A stretch of 53,628 bases of DNA from assembly GCA_904418845.1 (NCBI GenBank), contig CAJFQC010000014.1, positions 1 to 53,628 on the forward strand, read 5' to 3'. Position 1 is the stretch's first letter. The number at the start of each line of letters is the position of its first letter. The translations under genes and the position numbers were made by a program. This document shows, in pieces, positions 26,863-35,361 of this stretch. The notes under the pieces are model-generated. The model did no database searches. It saw only the letters and a program-made list of their open reading frames with translations, and was not told where the DNA came from. The DNA is from an uncultured Ruminococcus sp. GTDB taxonomy: Bacteria; Bacillota; Clostridia; Lachnospirales; Lachnospiraceae.

Positions 26863-26918
26863 ATCTGCCTCCTTTTTCTTTTTTATGAAAAACTCCTCCG
26901 CTCGGAAGAAACTCTTCT

Positions 26919-27575
26919 TCACTTTTTGGATTTCTGTTGTTTTACACCGTTCTTTTTACAGACTTCCGAAAGACAGCACTTCCCGCAGTATGGTTCTGTC
27001 CGTGCCGTGCACACGTCTCTTCCGTGGTACACGAGCCTGTGGCAGAAGTCGCTGCCCTCCTCCGGCGGGATGATCTTCCAGAGCGCCATCTCCACCTTTT
27101 TCGGCTCTTTGATATTGTCTACAAGCCCGATTCTGTTCACAAGACGGATACAGTGGGTGTCTGTCACGATAGCGGGTTTGCCGAACACGTCCCCCATGAT
27201 CAGGTTCGCGCTTTTGCGTCCCACACCCGGCAACTTTAAGAGTGCGTCAAAATCCTCCGGCACTTTGCCGCCATACTCGTCCCGCAGTATTTTCATGCAC
27301 GCACTGATATCTCTTGCCTTGCTGCGCCCGAGCCCGCAGGGACGGACGATCTCTTCGATATCATCTACATCTGCCGCCGCGAGGGCATTTACATCCGGGT
27401 ATTTTTCATAGAGTCCTTCCACGACCACATTAACCCTGGCGTCCGTACACTGTGCCGCCAGCCGCACGCTGACCAAAAGCTTCCACGCCTGGTCATAATC
27501 CAGAGTACAGTCTGCGTCCGGATATTCCTTTTTGAGCCGTTCGATTACTTCCAAAGCCCGCTGCTTCTTTGTCAT
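26919..27575 (-). CDS. nth: Endonuclease III
   Basis: This base-excision repair glycosylase/AP lyase removes oxidised pyrimidines. It has 218 residues from the ATG at 27575 (MTKKQRALEVIERLK). The helix-hairpin-helix motif LPGVGRKSANLIMGDVFG contains the catalytic Lys, and VTDTHCIRLVNR contains the catalytic Asp. The C terminus carries the 4Fe-4S ligands in CTARTEPYCGKCCLSEVC. AAAGGAA precedes the start. The gene lies upstream of the oxygen-reducing flavodiiron enzyme, a plausible oxidative-stress pairing. Confidence 0.95.
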   Translation of the reverse strand: MTKKQRALEVIERLKKEYPDADCTLDYDQAWKLLVSVRLAAQCTDARVNVVVEGLYEKYPDVNALAAADVDDIEEIVRPCGLGRSKARDISACMKILRDEYGGKVPEDFDALLKLPGVGRKSANLIMGDVFGKPAIVTDTHCIRLVNRIGLVDNIKEPKKVEMALWKIIPPEEGSDFCHRLVYHGRDVCTARTEPYCGKCCLSEVCKKNGVKQQKSKK

Positions 27576-27620
27576 TTGTCTGATTCCTTTCTTATGTACC
27601 ATATAGTATATATACAGATG

Positions 27621-28619
27621 CTATTTCATATCCGTAAACCTTCGGAGCTCCTCGAGCGCTTCCTTAAACCGCTCTGACGCCGCGGTAGGATTTCTCCTGA
27701 GATGTTTTGCTATGCGCAGATAATTCCTGTCTGTCCGTGAGCCCAGCTTCTGCAGCTCCTGAATGATATTCTGCCTGATCTCCGCAAGGTCTTTTGTGCG
27801 CTCCCCGCCAATCATCTCATTGATCTTAGAAGGCAGTTCTTCTTTAAGAAGCTGCTCTACTTTCTCTCCCAGCCATACAAGCTGGCCACGGCGTTCTTCA
27901 CGTTTCAAATTGATCCGCTCCAGAAATGCATCTTTCCGGAATGCCGTTTCCTGCCGCCACTTATGGGCTCGTTTACGATAATCCTCGGTCATTGACTCAT
28001 ACCGCTTTTTATAATCTTCCATGACTTCAACGGACGCGGCTTTTAATTTCTCTTCCAGCTTGTGCAGCTGTTCTTTGCTCTCCTCAAGCTGCGTGAGGAT
28101 ACGTTTCATATCCATAGCCTCGTTGAAAGACTGTGTCAGATCTACCGCTGCTACAGCCACCAGAACAAAAGCAATCCAATCCGCCGCGACAAGAGGCAGC
28201 TTTAAGACCGCCGTCTCAACGGGCACGTGGAGCACCCGCACAAGGAGCACAGAAAAACAGCCCCAACACAGCGATGAAGACACACAGATATACCCGTGCA
28301 GATTGAGCTTCTGATTACTGTAATCCCAGTATCTCACATGAAAAAGTCTCTCCATCCCGGCTCCTGTCACATATTCTAAAACTGTCGCCGCGGCCATTCC
28401 GAACAGAAAGATCAAAATTATGTTCTCTCTCACCCCGATCGTGCTGATCAGCACAACAAGAGCGCCCGACCCATAGATCGGCAGCATGGGGCCGTGCATA
28501 AAACCCCGGTTCACCCACCGACGCTTTCTCACTGAGACATAGCAGCTCTCCCATACCCAGCCCACAAAGCTGTAAAAGAAGAAAAACAACACCCATTGAG
28601 TCAGATGATACGAATGCAT
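27621..28619 (-). CDS. CmpB-type membrane protein (putative ABC transporter permease family) with coiled coil
   Basis: This 332-residue protein has an N-terminal membrane half with five or six helices. It matches the family called putative ABC-transporter type IV (blocks SFVGWVWESCYVSV, NRGFMHGPMLPIYG, TGAGMERLFHVRYWDYS, LNLHGYICVSSSLCWG). Residues about 165-330 are charged and helical, with long coiled-coil potential (LEESKEQLHKLEEKLKAA). No ATPase partner is nearby, so transport is not supported by context. Its start codon shares one base with the rpiB stop (TAATG), so it is coupled to rpiB. Confidence 0.8.
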   Translation of the reverse strand: MHSYHLTQWVLFFFFYSFVGWVWESCYVSVRKRRWVNRGFMHGPMLPIYGSGALVVLISTIGVRENIILIFLFGMAAATVLEYVTGAGMERLFHVRYWDYSNQKLNLHGYICVSSSLCWGCFSVLLVRVLHVPVETAVLKLPLVAADWIAFVLVAVAAVDLTQSFNEAMDMKRILTQLEESKEQLHKLEEKLKAASVEVMEDYKKRYESMTEDYRKRAHKWRQETAFRKDAFLERINLKREERRGQLVWLGEKVEQLLKEELPSKINEMIGGERTKDLAEIRQNIIQELQKLGSRTDRNYLRIAKHLRRNPTAASERFKEALEELRRFTDMK

Positions 28620-29062
28620 TACTCCTTACCCTCGATCGCCATGATCAGATCGACCCGTCTCTGATGACGCCCGCCTTCAAACTCTGTATTCAGCCATGTG
28701 TCTACCATCATCTTTGCCAGCTCGGGGCCTACAACCCTTGCCCCAAACGCAAGAATATTACAATTATTATGTGCCCGTGCCATCTTCGCCGTAAACGGCT
28801 CGCTGCACACTGCCGCGCGGATCCCCTTCACTTTATTTGCCGCCAGAGAGATACCCAGTCCTGTTCCGCAGATCAAGATCCCCTGCTCAACCTCTCCAGA
28901 CGCCACCGCGCGCGCCACAACCTCGCCGTATACCGGGTAGTCACAGCTCTCCAGGGAATTTGTCCCATAGTCTGCCACTTCATGGCCTTTTTCCTTCAAA
29001 AACTCTATGATCTCCGCCTTCATTTCCAGTGCAGAATGATCATTTCCAATTCCGATTTTCAT
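28619..29062 (-). CDS. rpiB: Ribose-5-phosphate isomerase B
   Basis: This enzyme interconverts ribose 5-phosphate and ribulose 5-phosphate. The 147-residue protein shows GNDHSALEMKAEI at the N terminus, DYGTNSLESCDYP, the active-site CGTGLGISLAANKVKGIRAA and HNNCNILAFGARVVG, all classical for RpiB/LacAB proteins. AAGGAAGGA precedes the start. It heads an operon with the CmpB-type protein. In principle it could serve the sugar locus at 3.6-13 kb, but no link is visible. Confidence 0.93.
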   Translation of the reverse strand: MKIGIGNDHSALEMKAEIIEFLKEKGHEVADYGTNSLESCDYPVYGEVVARAVASGEVEQGILICGTGLGISLAANKVKGIRAAVCSEPFTAKMARAHNNCNILAFGARVVGPELAKMMVDTWLNTEFEGGRHQRRVDLIMAIEGKE

Positions 29063-29291
29063 ATCCTGTCCTTCCTTTATTGTGACCGTATATGTCGTTC
29101 ATCTGTTACATCCCTACTATCATAACAAATAGATGCTTTAACCGCAACAGATTAGCCCGCAGTTTGTTATAAACCTGAGTTGAAAAAGTAATTTCCAGTT
29201 CTTAGACCTGATACAAATTTTAGTTTTCACACATTTTCCGGAAATCGAGCATATCTTTACACAACTAAGAGGACTTGCCACATATCGCTCT

Positions 29292-29326
29292 ATAATTTAT
29301 TTAGCGAATTATCGCAAATAAATTAT
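29292..29326. repeat. AT-rich inverted repeat before the integrase remnant
   Basis: ATAATTTATTT and AAATAAATTAT form near-perfect arms around a small centre containing GCGA and TCGC. It ends directly before the ribosome binding site ATGGAGGTG of the integrase remnant. It may be an operator or part of a recombination site. Confidence 0.5.
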
Positions 29327-29340
29327 GGAGGTGTCTTTTT

Positions 29341-29808
29341 ATGAAGACAAAAATTACATTTGAGGAATATCTAAAAAAGAATAACCTCGCCGAAAGCAGT
29401 ATCAATTCATATCTATGGACAGTAGACTATTTTAGCGTTCATTACAAACAGGTGTCATCAGAAACCTTACTTGAATACAAAGGTTTTCTGATGGAAAATT
29501 TTAAACCCAAAACAGTAAATTTAAGGATTCAGGCAATGAACAAATATCTTGATTATTTAAAAAAACCTCAACTCAGGCTGAAAACAGTGAAAATTCAGCA
29601 GAAAAGCTTTTTAGAAAATGTAATCAGCAATGCCGACTACAAATTTTTAAAACGACAGCTGAAAAAAGATGGAAATATGGAATGGTATTTTGTTGTCTGG
29701 TATCTTGCTGATCTCATGGGACATGAGAGCATTGAAACCACTCGTATATACCTTCGCCGTACTGCCAGTGAACAGCAGGCAATAGTCGATAAAATTGTAA
29801 CCTGGTAA
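29341..29808 (+). pseudogene. Tyrosine recombinase with internal in-frame deletion
   Basis: This is a remnant of a phage-type integrase with 155 residues, where relatives have about 270-290. Residues 1-110 are a complete N-terminal SAM-like DNA-binding domain and the start of the catalytic domain, ending in MEWYFVVW. The text then jumps to LADLMGHESIETTRIYLRR, the C-terminal box with the last His/Arg region and the nucleophile Tyr. The part between, which should hold the first catalytic Arg, the Lys and the HxxR motif, is absent although the frame is kept. Recombination is therefore not expected. GGAGG precedes the start. Confidence 0.85.
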
Positions 29809-29813
29809 TCAGA

Positions 29814-29858
29814 AGGCTGTTGCAAAAGCAGATGACTAATCTACCGGAGCAACAGCCT
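29814..29858 (+). repeat. Inverted repeat after the integrase remnant
   Basis: AGGCTGTTGC (29814-29823) and GCAACAGCCT (29849-29858) are perfect 10-base arms around a 25-base loop, beginning six bases after the stop. It may be a folded 3' end or a recombination-site relic. Confidence 0.55.
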
Positions 29859-29872
29859 CTCAAATTTCAGAC

Positions 29873-29896
29873 AACGCCGGACAATTGCCCGGCGTT
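29873..29896 (+). terminator. Terminator after the integrase remnant
   Basis: AACGCCGG pairs with CCGGCGTT around eight bases and is followed by TGCTTTT. It separates the remnant from the convergent MATE gene ending at 29919. Confidence 0.7.
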
Positions 29897-29918
29897 TGCT
29901 TTTCAGAGAGATCAGACC

Positions 29919-31292
29919 CTACGCCTGACCCTGCTGACTTTTTTCCCATTTTCGCATTATATAGATATAATAGGGCACCAGAGGAATCAGCGCTGCGATC
30001 CATGCCGCGGGATCTGAAAGACATACGCCCACGAAACTCGCGCGCCCCGCCACCAGCATGACGATGACCGTCCTTGCCGCCAGTTCAAAGACCCCGCCCA
30101 GCATAGGCACCAGGCCATACCCCATTCCCTGAAGGGTATTCCGATAGATGAAGATGCTTCCAAGGAATGGATAGCACCAGAATACCGTGTGGAAATACAG
30201 GACAGATACATTGACCACCTCTGTCTCCGATGGGCTGACGAAGAGCCATGTCATATATTTTCCGCCAAAGTACACCAGCACCATCGTAAAGATGCTCCAC
30301 GCGAAGATCATAATCTGTGTGTACTTCACGCCTAATCGAACCCTGTCCGCCTTTCCTGCTCCCCGGTTCTGCCCTACATAGGTGGCGATCGTTGCTCCAA
30401 ACGCAGTAAATACCGTAAGTATAATATTCTGAAGTTTGCCCGCCGCCGAGAATCCCGCCATATACACTTCCCCGTAAACATTGACTGCGCCCTGCACGAT
30501 AATCGTCCCGATGGCTGTGATAGAGAACTGCAGACCCATAGGGATACCCAGCGCTACCAGACGCCCGAAGCTGTGGAAAGAAATGTTGAAGTCCTCTTTC
30601 TTCAAGTGCAGGATAGGATATTTCTTCATAATATACACAAGGCAAAGCAGTGCGGATATGCCCTGAGCGATAACCGTTGCATACGCACATCCCTCTACTC
30701 CCATGTCAAAACTGATGATAAATACGATGTCAAGCGCCACATTGATGACCGCGGATATTATAAGGAAATACAGCGGAGACTTGGAATCTCCCAGAGCTCT
30801 CAAAAATGACGCCAATGCATTATATGCCGCTGTTACAATAAGCCCTGCGTAAATAATAGCCATATAGGCTTTCACATCAGGCAAAAGTCCTTCTGAATAA
30901 TTCATCAACCGCAGGATCGGCTCATTGACAATCAAGAATCCTGCCGTCATGGCAATAGCAAAGGCTGCACAAAGATAAATGGACATAGCAACATAATGGC
31001 GCATCCTGTCATATTGTTTAGCTCCAAACCATTGCGATACGAGGATCGCAAAGCCGCTGCTGAGCCCATTCAGCCAGCCGGTCACAAAGAACATCAAAGA
31101 ACCTGTACTGCCGATGGCTGCCAAAGCGTCTACTCCAATAAATTGTCCTGCTACGATAGAATCCGCGATATTATAGAACTGCTGAAATATATTTCCCAGA
31201 CACATGGGGATCATAAAACGAATGATCAGCTTAACCGGGCTTCCCACCGTCATATCATTTGCCTTTTGTGCACGTACTATTTCATTGCTCAT
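29919..31292 (-). CDS. MATE-family efflux transporter
   Basis: This multidrug-and-toxin-extrusion type antiporter has 457 residues and about 12 hydrophobic helices in two similar halves. Hallmark blocks are SPVKLIIRFMIPMCLGNIFQQFYNIADSIV, split by the first helix, GIDALAAIG-like text (VDALAAIGSTGSL) and GIPMGLQFSITAIGTIIVQ in the second half. It is the last gene after the dlt-like operon, starting 80 bases after the SGNH gene. AAAGGGG precedes the start. Whether it exports something made by that operon or is a bystander cannot be told. Confidence 0.93.
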   Translation of the reverse strand: MSNEIVRAQKANDMTVGSPVKLIIRFMIPMCLGNIFQQFYNIADSIVAGQFIGVDALAAIGSTGSLMFFVTGWLNGLSSGFAILVSQWFGAKQYDRMRHYVAMSIYLCAAFAIAMTAGFLIVNEPILRLMNYSEGLLPDVKAYMAIIYAGLIVTAAYNALASFLRALGDSKSPLYFLIISAVINVALDIVFIISFDMGVEGCAYATVIAQGISALLCLVYIMKKYPILHLKKEDFNISFHSFGRLVALGIPMGLQFSITAIGTIIVQGAVNVYGEVYMAGFSAAGKLQNIILTVFTAFGATIATYVGQNRGAGKADRVRLGVKYTQIMIFAWSIFTMVLVYFGGKYMTWLFVSPSETEVVNVSVLYFHTVFWCYPFLGSIFIYRNTLQGMGYGLVPMLGGVFELAARTVIVMLVAGRASFVGVCLSDPAAWIAALIPLVPYYIYIMRKWEKSQQGQA

Positions 31293-31372
31293 ATATGTAA
31301 CACCCCTTTACAGCTCAGTTGCTTAGTATACCACAACCCGTAAATGAATGTATATATTTATTTGGCATTTTT

Positions 31373-32365
31373 TTATCTGACAGCAGCCGACATTATTTTT
31401 TGCTCAGATGCAATTTTTTCTCTGTACTCTTCCGCCTCCTTATCCCATGCAGAGTACGCGTCATCTCCTCTGTGATCCGAAAGTCCATATGTCTCCTTTA
31501 AGTATGCGCCCATATAACGGCTGATCTTCTGGGCTCCTGTCAGATTGGGATGATCCCCGCCATCCATAGTATCTACAGCCCAGTTGATACCAAGTTTTTC
31601 AAGCTCCAGATTCAGATCTACATAGTCCAGATGTTTTTCTTTCGCGTATTCTTCAAGAGCCCGGTGTTTCTGATCATTATAGTTTACTGGGGAGGGTGTG
31701 CTGACCAGCATAAGCTGCGCGCCGTTTTCCCCGCACAATTCTATGATTTTTTCCATATACATCCTGACTCCGTCGGATATATCTCTCTTCTTGTCATTTT
31801 TAGTCATGTAGTCCTTCCCTGTATACGCCATAATTGCAGAGCGGATCATAAATCCTTTATAAGTCCGTTCTCCATACTTTGATCCCAGAAGCATGGGCTT
31901 CCAGATATTGTGAAATCGGAACACAGGAAAACAGGAGCCCAGCTTTTCCGTGATCATCTGCTGCATCCCGCTCAGATCCCCACTATCCCGGAATATGGTG
32001 TTGGTCTCCAGTACAACCAGTTTGGGGCTTTGATTCTCAAACGCTGCCTCAAGCATAGAGTAAGTCTCATTAATCATCTGTCCCGACTGACAGCCCGCAT
32101 AGGAGGTGACGCCCTGCTCCTTCCATATCTGAAGCGGCGAAAACGACGTGTATCCCAGGCTGTCTCCCAAGAACAGAACATCAATCATATCCGCCTCTTC
32201 ATTTTGAAGCTTTATAAGAGTTTTATTCCGTTCTTGTACCAGACCGTCATTCTTCTTTGCTATCTCCATAACCTGCCAGGACATCCCCGCAAGAATGCCT
32301 GTCAGTATCAGTAGAAAAAGCAGCGGCCTTCCGATTCCTCTGAATATCTCCTTAAAATCCCGCAT
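31373..32365 (-). CDS. SGNH-hydrolase-like extracytoplasmic protein (DltD-like role)
   Basis: This 330-residue protein has one N-terminal membrane anchor (about 13-33) and an outside SGNH/GDSL-type domain. The motif VLFLGDSLGYTSFSP has a candidate nucleophile Ser69, and DTMDGGDHPNLTG has D271 and H272 as the other catalytic candidates. VLETNTIF near 119 fits a middle block. Its place after an MBOAT acyltransferase, with a 14-base overlap, is that of DltD, the membrane esterase-like protein of D-alanylation. It may finish transfer of an acyl group to a cell-surface polymer, or proofread it (inference). It is not close enough to DltD to use the name. Confidence 0.8.
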   Translation of the reverse strand: MRDFKEIFRGIGRPLLFLLILTGILAGMSWQVMEIAKKNDGLVQERNKTLIKLQNEEADMIDVLFLGDSLGYTSFSPLQIWKEQGVTSYAGCQSGQMINETYSMLEAAFENQSPKLVVLETNTIFRDSGDLSGMQQMITEKLGSCFPVFRFHNIWKPMLLGSKYGERTYKGFMIRSAIMAYTGKDYMTKNDKKRDISDGVRMYMEKIIELCGENGAQLMLVSTPSPVNYNDQKHRALEEYAKEKHLDYVDLNLELEKLGINWAVDTMDGGDHPNLTGAQKISRYMGAYLKETYGLSDHRGDDAYSAWDKEAEEYREKIASEQKIMSAAVR

Positions 32366-33941
32366 AAATCAGATCCACCTGCTGGTAACCAATGCCATAT
32401 GCTCCGAAGATCACGACCGAGAAGATCAAAGCATAGTACAGAACCCACCTGGCGGGCGTCCACATTCTTGCGAGCGGCGCGTCACCCAGCAGTCTCCTTT
32501 CTTTTATCACTCCCACGACGGCGACTGTCAGGCACCCCGTCGCTATTACCAGATAATCCCCCTGATCCAGCCCGAAACCAAGCAGCGTCTCATCCCAAAA
32601 TATATGCAGATCAAAATCCCGGAACATACTCCGGAACATATGGAACCCGGCGCGAAGTCCATCCGCACGGAAAAACAACTCTCCCACGAAGATGATGACC
32701 CACGTCTTTAATATCCGGGTGATTTTCCAGTAAAATGCCTCCTCATCAATGTGACAGGCCGCCAGTATCTTATTTCTGGCCGGCTCCGCTGCCACACCGA
32801 AAAGAAGGATTGTAAAATAATACATCCCATAAAACACATAGTTCCACCCAGTGCCATGCCACAGTCCGTTGCAGATCCACACCGGAAAGAGTGCGATCGC
32901 AGATACTCCCACTTTTGTGAGATGTTTTCCTACATGTCTCTTTCCAAACCTATTCCACCGTTTTACTATAGATGACACAGACATAGGATAGAAAATGTAT
33001 GTCTTAAGCCACACTCCCAAAGTAATATGCCACCTCCGCCAAAACTCGGCCGCATTCCCGGAAGCAAAGGGCTGGCGGAAATTCTCAGGCAGAGTCACTC
33101 CGAAAAGTTTTCCGCTGCCAATGACAATATCCATACCTCCGGAAAACTCCATATAAAGCTGTACTGTATACGCTATTGCCGCCACAGCTATAACTGCTCC
33201 GCTGTATTTAGCATAATGGCCGAACACCTCACAAACTAACACATACAGCCTGTCCGCGACGAGCATCTTTTTAAAAAGCCCCCACACGATACGAACAGCA
33301 CCCGATGTAAGATTCTCTCTTTTCAGAGAACGACATTCCCACAACTGATCTGCTGTCTGAGAGTACATGCTGATTGGTCCTTCCATGATCTGTGGAAAAA
33401 ATGCAAGGAATAATGCCAGCTTCCCAAGATGTTTTTCCGCCGGAATCTTCTCCCAGTACACATCCGCCATATACCCGATGGCCTGCAGTGTGTAGAAAGA
33501 AATTCCGATAGGAAGGAGCAGCTGTTTTGCCTGAAAAGCGAAATTCAAACCTGTATACCCCAGGACAACATTCGCATTTTGCGCAAAGAAGTTATAGTAT
33601 TTCAGATAAGCCAGCACTGCCATAAGCATAAAAATTCCAAAGGCAAGGACCAGCCTTTCTTTTTTCTTGTATCTGTTTTTGACTGCTTTCCGCTCATTCT
33701 TTTCTGTCCGCTCTGCCTCTCCCGCGCAGCAGCATTTCAGCCACGAAAGCCACACGCCGATATAATGCGTGAATAATGTAGTTCCTATAAGAAATAAAAG
33801 CAGCTTGCCGCTGAAGGACCAGAAAAAGATATATCCCGCCCCCAACAGAACAGCCCATTTAAACTTCTGCGGTGTCAACTGATAGACCAGCAGCACCACA
33901 GGAAGGAACACGAACAGATACATTGCTGTATGGTAAGCCAT
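32352..33941 (-). CDS. MBOAT-family O-acyltransferase (DltB/AlgI-like)
   Basis: This is a multi-helix membrane protein of 529 residues. N-terminal MYLFVFLPVVLLVYQ, the block GISFYTLQAIGYMADVYW near 150, FPQIMEGPISMYSQ, FWRRWHITLGVWLKTYIFYP near 306 and the catalytic-His block ICNGLWHGTGWNYVFYG near 358 all match membrane-bound O-acyltransferases. Such enzymes take an acyl or aminoacyl group from a carrier inside and pass it to a hydroxyl outside. Its direct neighbour is the carrier protein gene (3-base gap), which supports an acyl-carrier donor as in DltB. AGGAG precedes the start. Confidence 0.93.
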   Translation of the reverse strand: MAYHTAMYLFVFLPVVLLVYQLTPQKFKWAVLLGAGYIFFWSFSGKLLLFLIGTTLFTHYIGVWLSWLKCCCAGEAERTEKNERKAVKNRYKKKERLVLAFGIFMLMAVLAYLKYYNFFAQNANVVLGYTGLNFAFQAKQLLLPIGISFYTLQAIGYMADVYWEKIPAEKHLGKLALFLAFFPQIMEGPISMYSQTADQLWECRSLKRENLTSGAVRIVWGLFKKMLVADRLYVLVCEVFGHYAKYSGAVIAVAAIAYTVQLYMEFSGGMDIVIGSGKLFGVTLPENFRQPFASGNAAEFWRRWHITLGVWLKTYIFYPMSVSSIVKRWNRFGKRHVGKHLTKVGVSAIALFPVWICNGLWHGTGWNYVFYGMYYFTILLFGVAAEPARNKILAACHIDEEAFYWKITRILKTWVIIFVGELFFRADGLRAGFHMFRSMFRDFDLHIFWDETLLGFGLDQGDYLVIATGCLTVAVVGVIKERRLLGDAPLARMWTPARWVLYYALIFSVVIFGAYGIGYQQVDLIYAGF

Positions 33942-33944
33942 TGT

Positions 33945-34172
33945 CTAACGCTCCTGAAGTCTTGTGATCATCCGGTACATCGCCGCGACAGAATTGAAAT
34001 TTGCCGGTACCATCTCAGCCGCCTTGATCTCAATGTCGAACGCCGTTTCTAATTCAGAGATCAAAGTAATGATCCCAAACGAATCCAGGAGGTGGTCATC
34101 AATGAGCTTCTGCTCCTTTTCCCATGCAATACCGTCGTCAATCTCATTTAATATCATCAGTAAAGTTTCCAT
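33945..34172 (-). CDS. Acyl/aminoacyl carrier protein (DltC-like)
   Basis: This 75-residue four-helix carrier protein has Ser31 in LLDSFGIITLISELE as the phosphopantetheine attachment site. The start at 34172 (METLLMILNE) has GGAAGG upstream and overlaps the decarboxylase gene by 29 bases; the frame continues upstream without support. Size and motif fit both DltC and freestanding carriers of amino-acid tailoring pathways such as BtrI. The neighbours are an adenylation enzyme, a PLP decarboxylase and an MBOAT protein, so it most likely carries an amino acid or its decarboxylated product. Confidence 0.92.
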   Translation of the reverse strand: METLLMILNEIDDGIAWEKEQKLIDDHLLDSFGIITLISELETAFDIEIKAAEMVPANFNSVAAMYRMITRLQER

Positions 34173-35361
34173 TGTTTCTTGCCTTCCTTTCCATATTCCA
34201 TCTATAAGTCTGCTGTTCCTCCCGCACCGGTCTCCATCCCGACTCCCGGCTGTAAATGACAACCCTTGGAAGTTCATGGCTTAGGAACAGAGCCATTCCT
34301 TCCATTGCCGAGTACGCTCCTGCCCGGTCGAAAATGAACACATCCCCTTTTTGAAGTCCACGAACGGGCGCATCCTTTATCAATACATCATTAACCGTAC
34401 ATAATGAACCGCACACGGTCCACTCTCTGACCTCTCCTGACTCACGCTCCGGGCTCACGCGAAAGACCGGGCGGTACATTCCCCGGATCTGTCCGTCATA
34501 ACTGATCTGGTGGCTTCCTCCGTCAACAATGCAGTAATTCGTCCCATTGCTCTTCTTTACATCCAGAGCCGTCGTAAGATAATGCCCGCAGGTGGCTGCG
34601 AAGGCCCGCCCCATCTCCAGCATGACACTGCCGTTCCATCTCATAGAAGCAAGAGCGTCCCCTATCTCTTTGGTGTCACACACCGTCATGTCCTCCTGAC
34701 CTTCAAAATAGGAAACCGCAAGCCCCGGCCCATACTCCAGTTCCGACAGGGGATGCCCCGTCTCCGCTTCTGTCTTTTGAAGAAAATCATCCAGAAATTC
34801 CAGTTCTTCTCTGATCTTCCCTGCGTTTTTCTTCTGTGTTCCCGAAAAATAATGGATTCCTTTTATACTGACAAATTCCCACCGTTCCGCACCTTTCAAG
34901 ATTCTATATATGGAGTCAGCGTCCATGCCGAACTGATTGCCGCTTGTCAGTCTCAGATAGATATTTACCTTCTGTCTGTTTGCGTCGCTCCATCCCACAA
35001 TAAGCCGGAACTGTTCCGGAGACTCAACCGTATATGTGCATCTTCCTCCGCAATATCCAAGGATCTCACGGATATCCTCTTCTTTTTTCAATACACCGGA
35101 TATCAAAAGTTTCTCCGGCGGGATATTAAGCTCCCGGCAGATACAGAACTCTCCCATAGAGCATACTTCGACCCGGTCGAGCCTTTCTGCCATCTGCGCT
35201 GTGATAAATGGGTTTGCTTTCATCGCGAAACACAGTCCCACACCGTCGCCCAGCAGTTCTCTGTAAATTCTCACCGTGGCTGCCGCCTGATCCACATCAT
35301 ACACGTACATCGGCGTTCCGTACTTAAGTATCCCGTATTCCAGCGTCTTTCTGTCCATCAT
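34144..35361 (-). CDS. Fold-type III PLP-dependent amino acid decarboxylase (Orn/DAP decarboxylase family)
   Basis: This alanine-racemase-fold decarboxylase has 405 residues. The PLP lysine is K48 in CFAMKANPF, followed by VEVCSMGEF near 67. The phosphate-binding region LEYGPGLAVSYFEG lies near 208. EMGRAFAATCGHYLTTALDVK replaces the usual EPGR start, and DGGSHQ follows. GSLCTVNDVL near 324 holds the Cys and Asp of the dimer active site in the unusual form CTVND, and DRAGAYSAMEG is also present. Relatives act on diaminopimelate, ornithine, arginine or carboxynorspermidine, and BtrK acts on a carrier-bound glutamyl group. Its place between an adenylation gene (ATGA overlap) and a carrier gene makes a carrier-linked or carrier-destined amino acid the likely substrate (inference). 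Confidence 0.88.
   Translation of the reverse strand: MMDRKTLEYGILKYGTPMYVYDVDQAAATVRIYRELLGDGVGLCFAMKANPFITAQMAERLDRVEVCSMGEFCICRELNIPPEKLLISGVLKKEEDIREILGYCGGRCTYTVESPEQFRLIVGWSDANRQKVNIYLRLTSGNQFGMDADSIYRILKGAERWEFVSIKGIHYFSGTQKKNAGKIREELEFLDDFLQKTEAETGHPLSELEYGPGLAVSYFEGQEDMTVCDTKEIGDALASMRWNGSVMLEMGRAFAATCGHYLTTALDVKKSNGTNYCIVDGGSHQISYDGQIRGMYRPVFRVSPERESGEVREWTVCGSLCTVNDVLIKDAPVRGLQKGDVFIFDRAGAYSAMEGMALFLSHELPRVVIYSRESGWRPVREEQQTYRWNMERKARNNGNFTDDIK

Noticed and set aside
30085-30690. 201-codon minus-strand frame inside the MATE gene
   Set aside because: Alternative frame of an intact transporter gene; composition is unlike a real protein.
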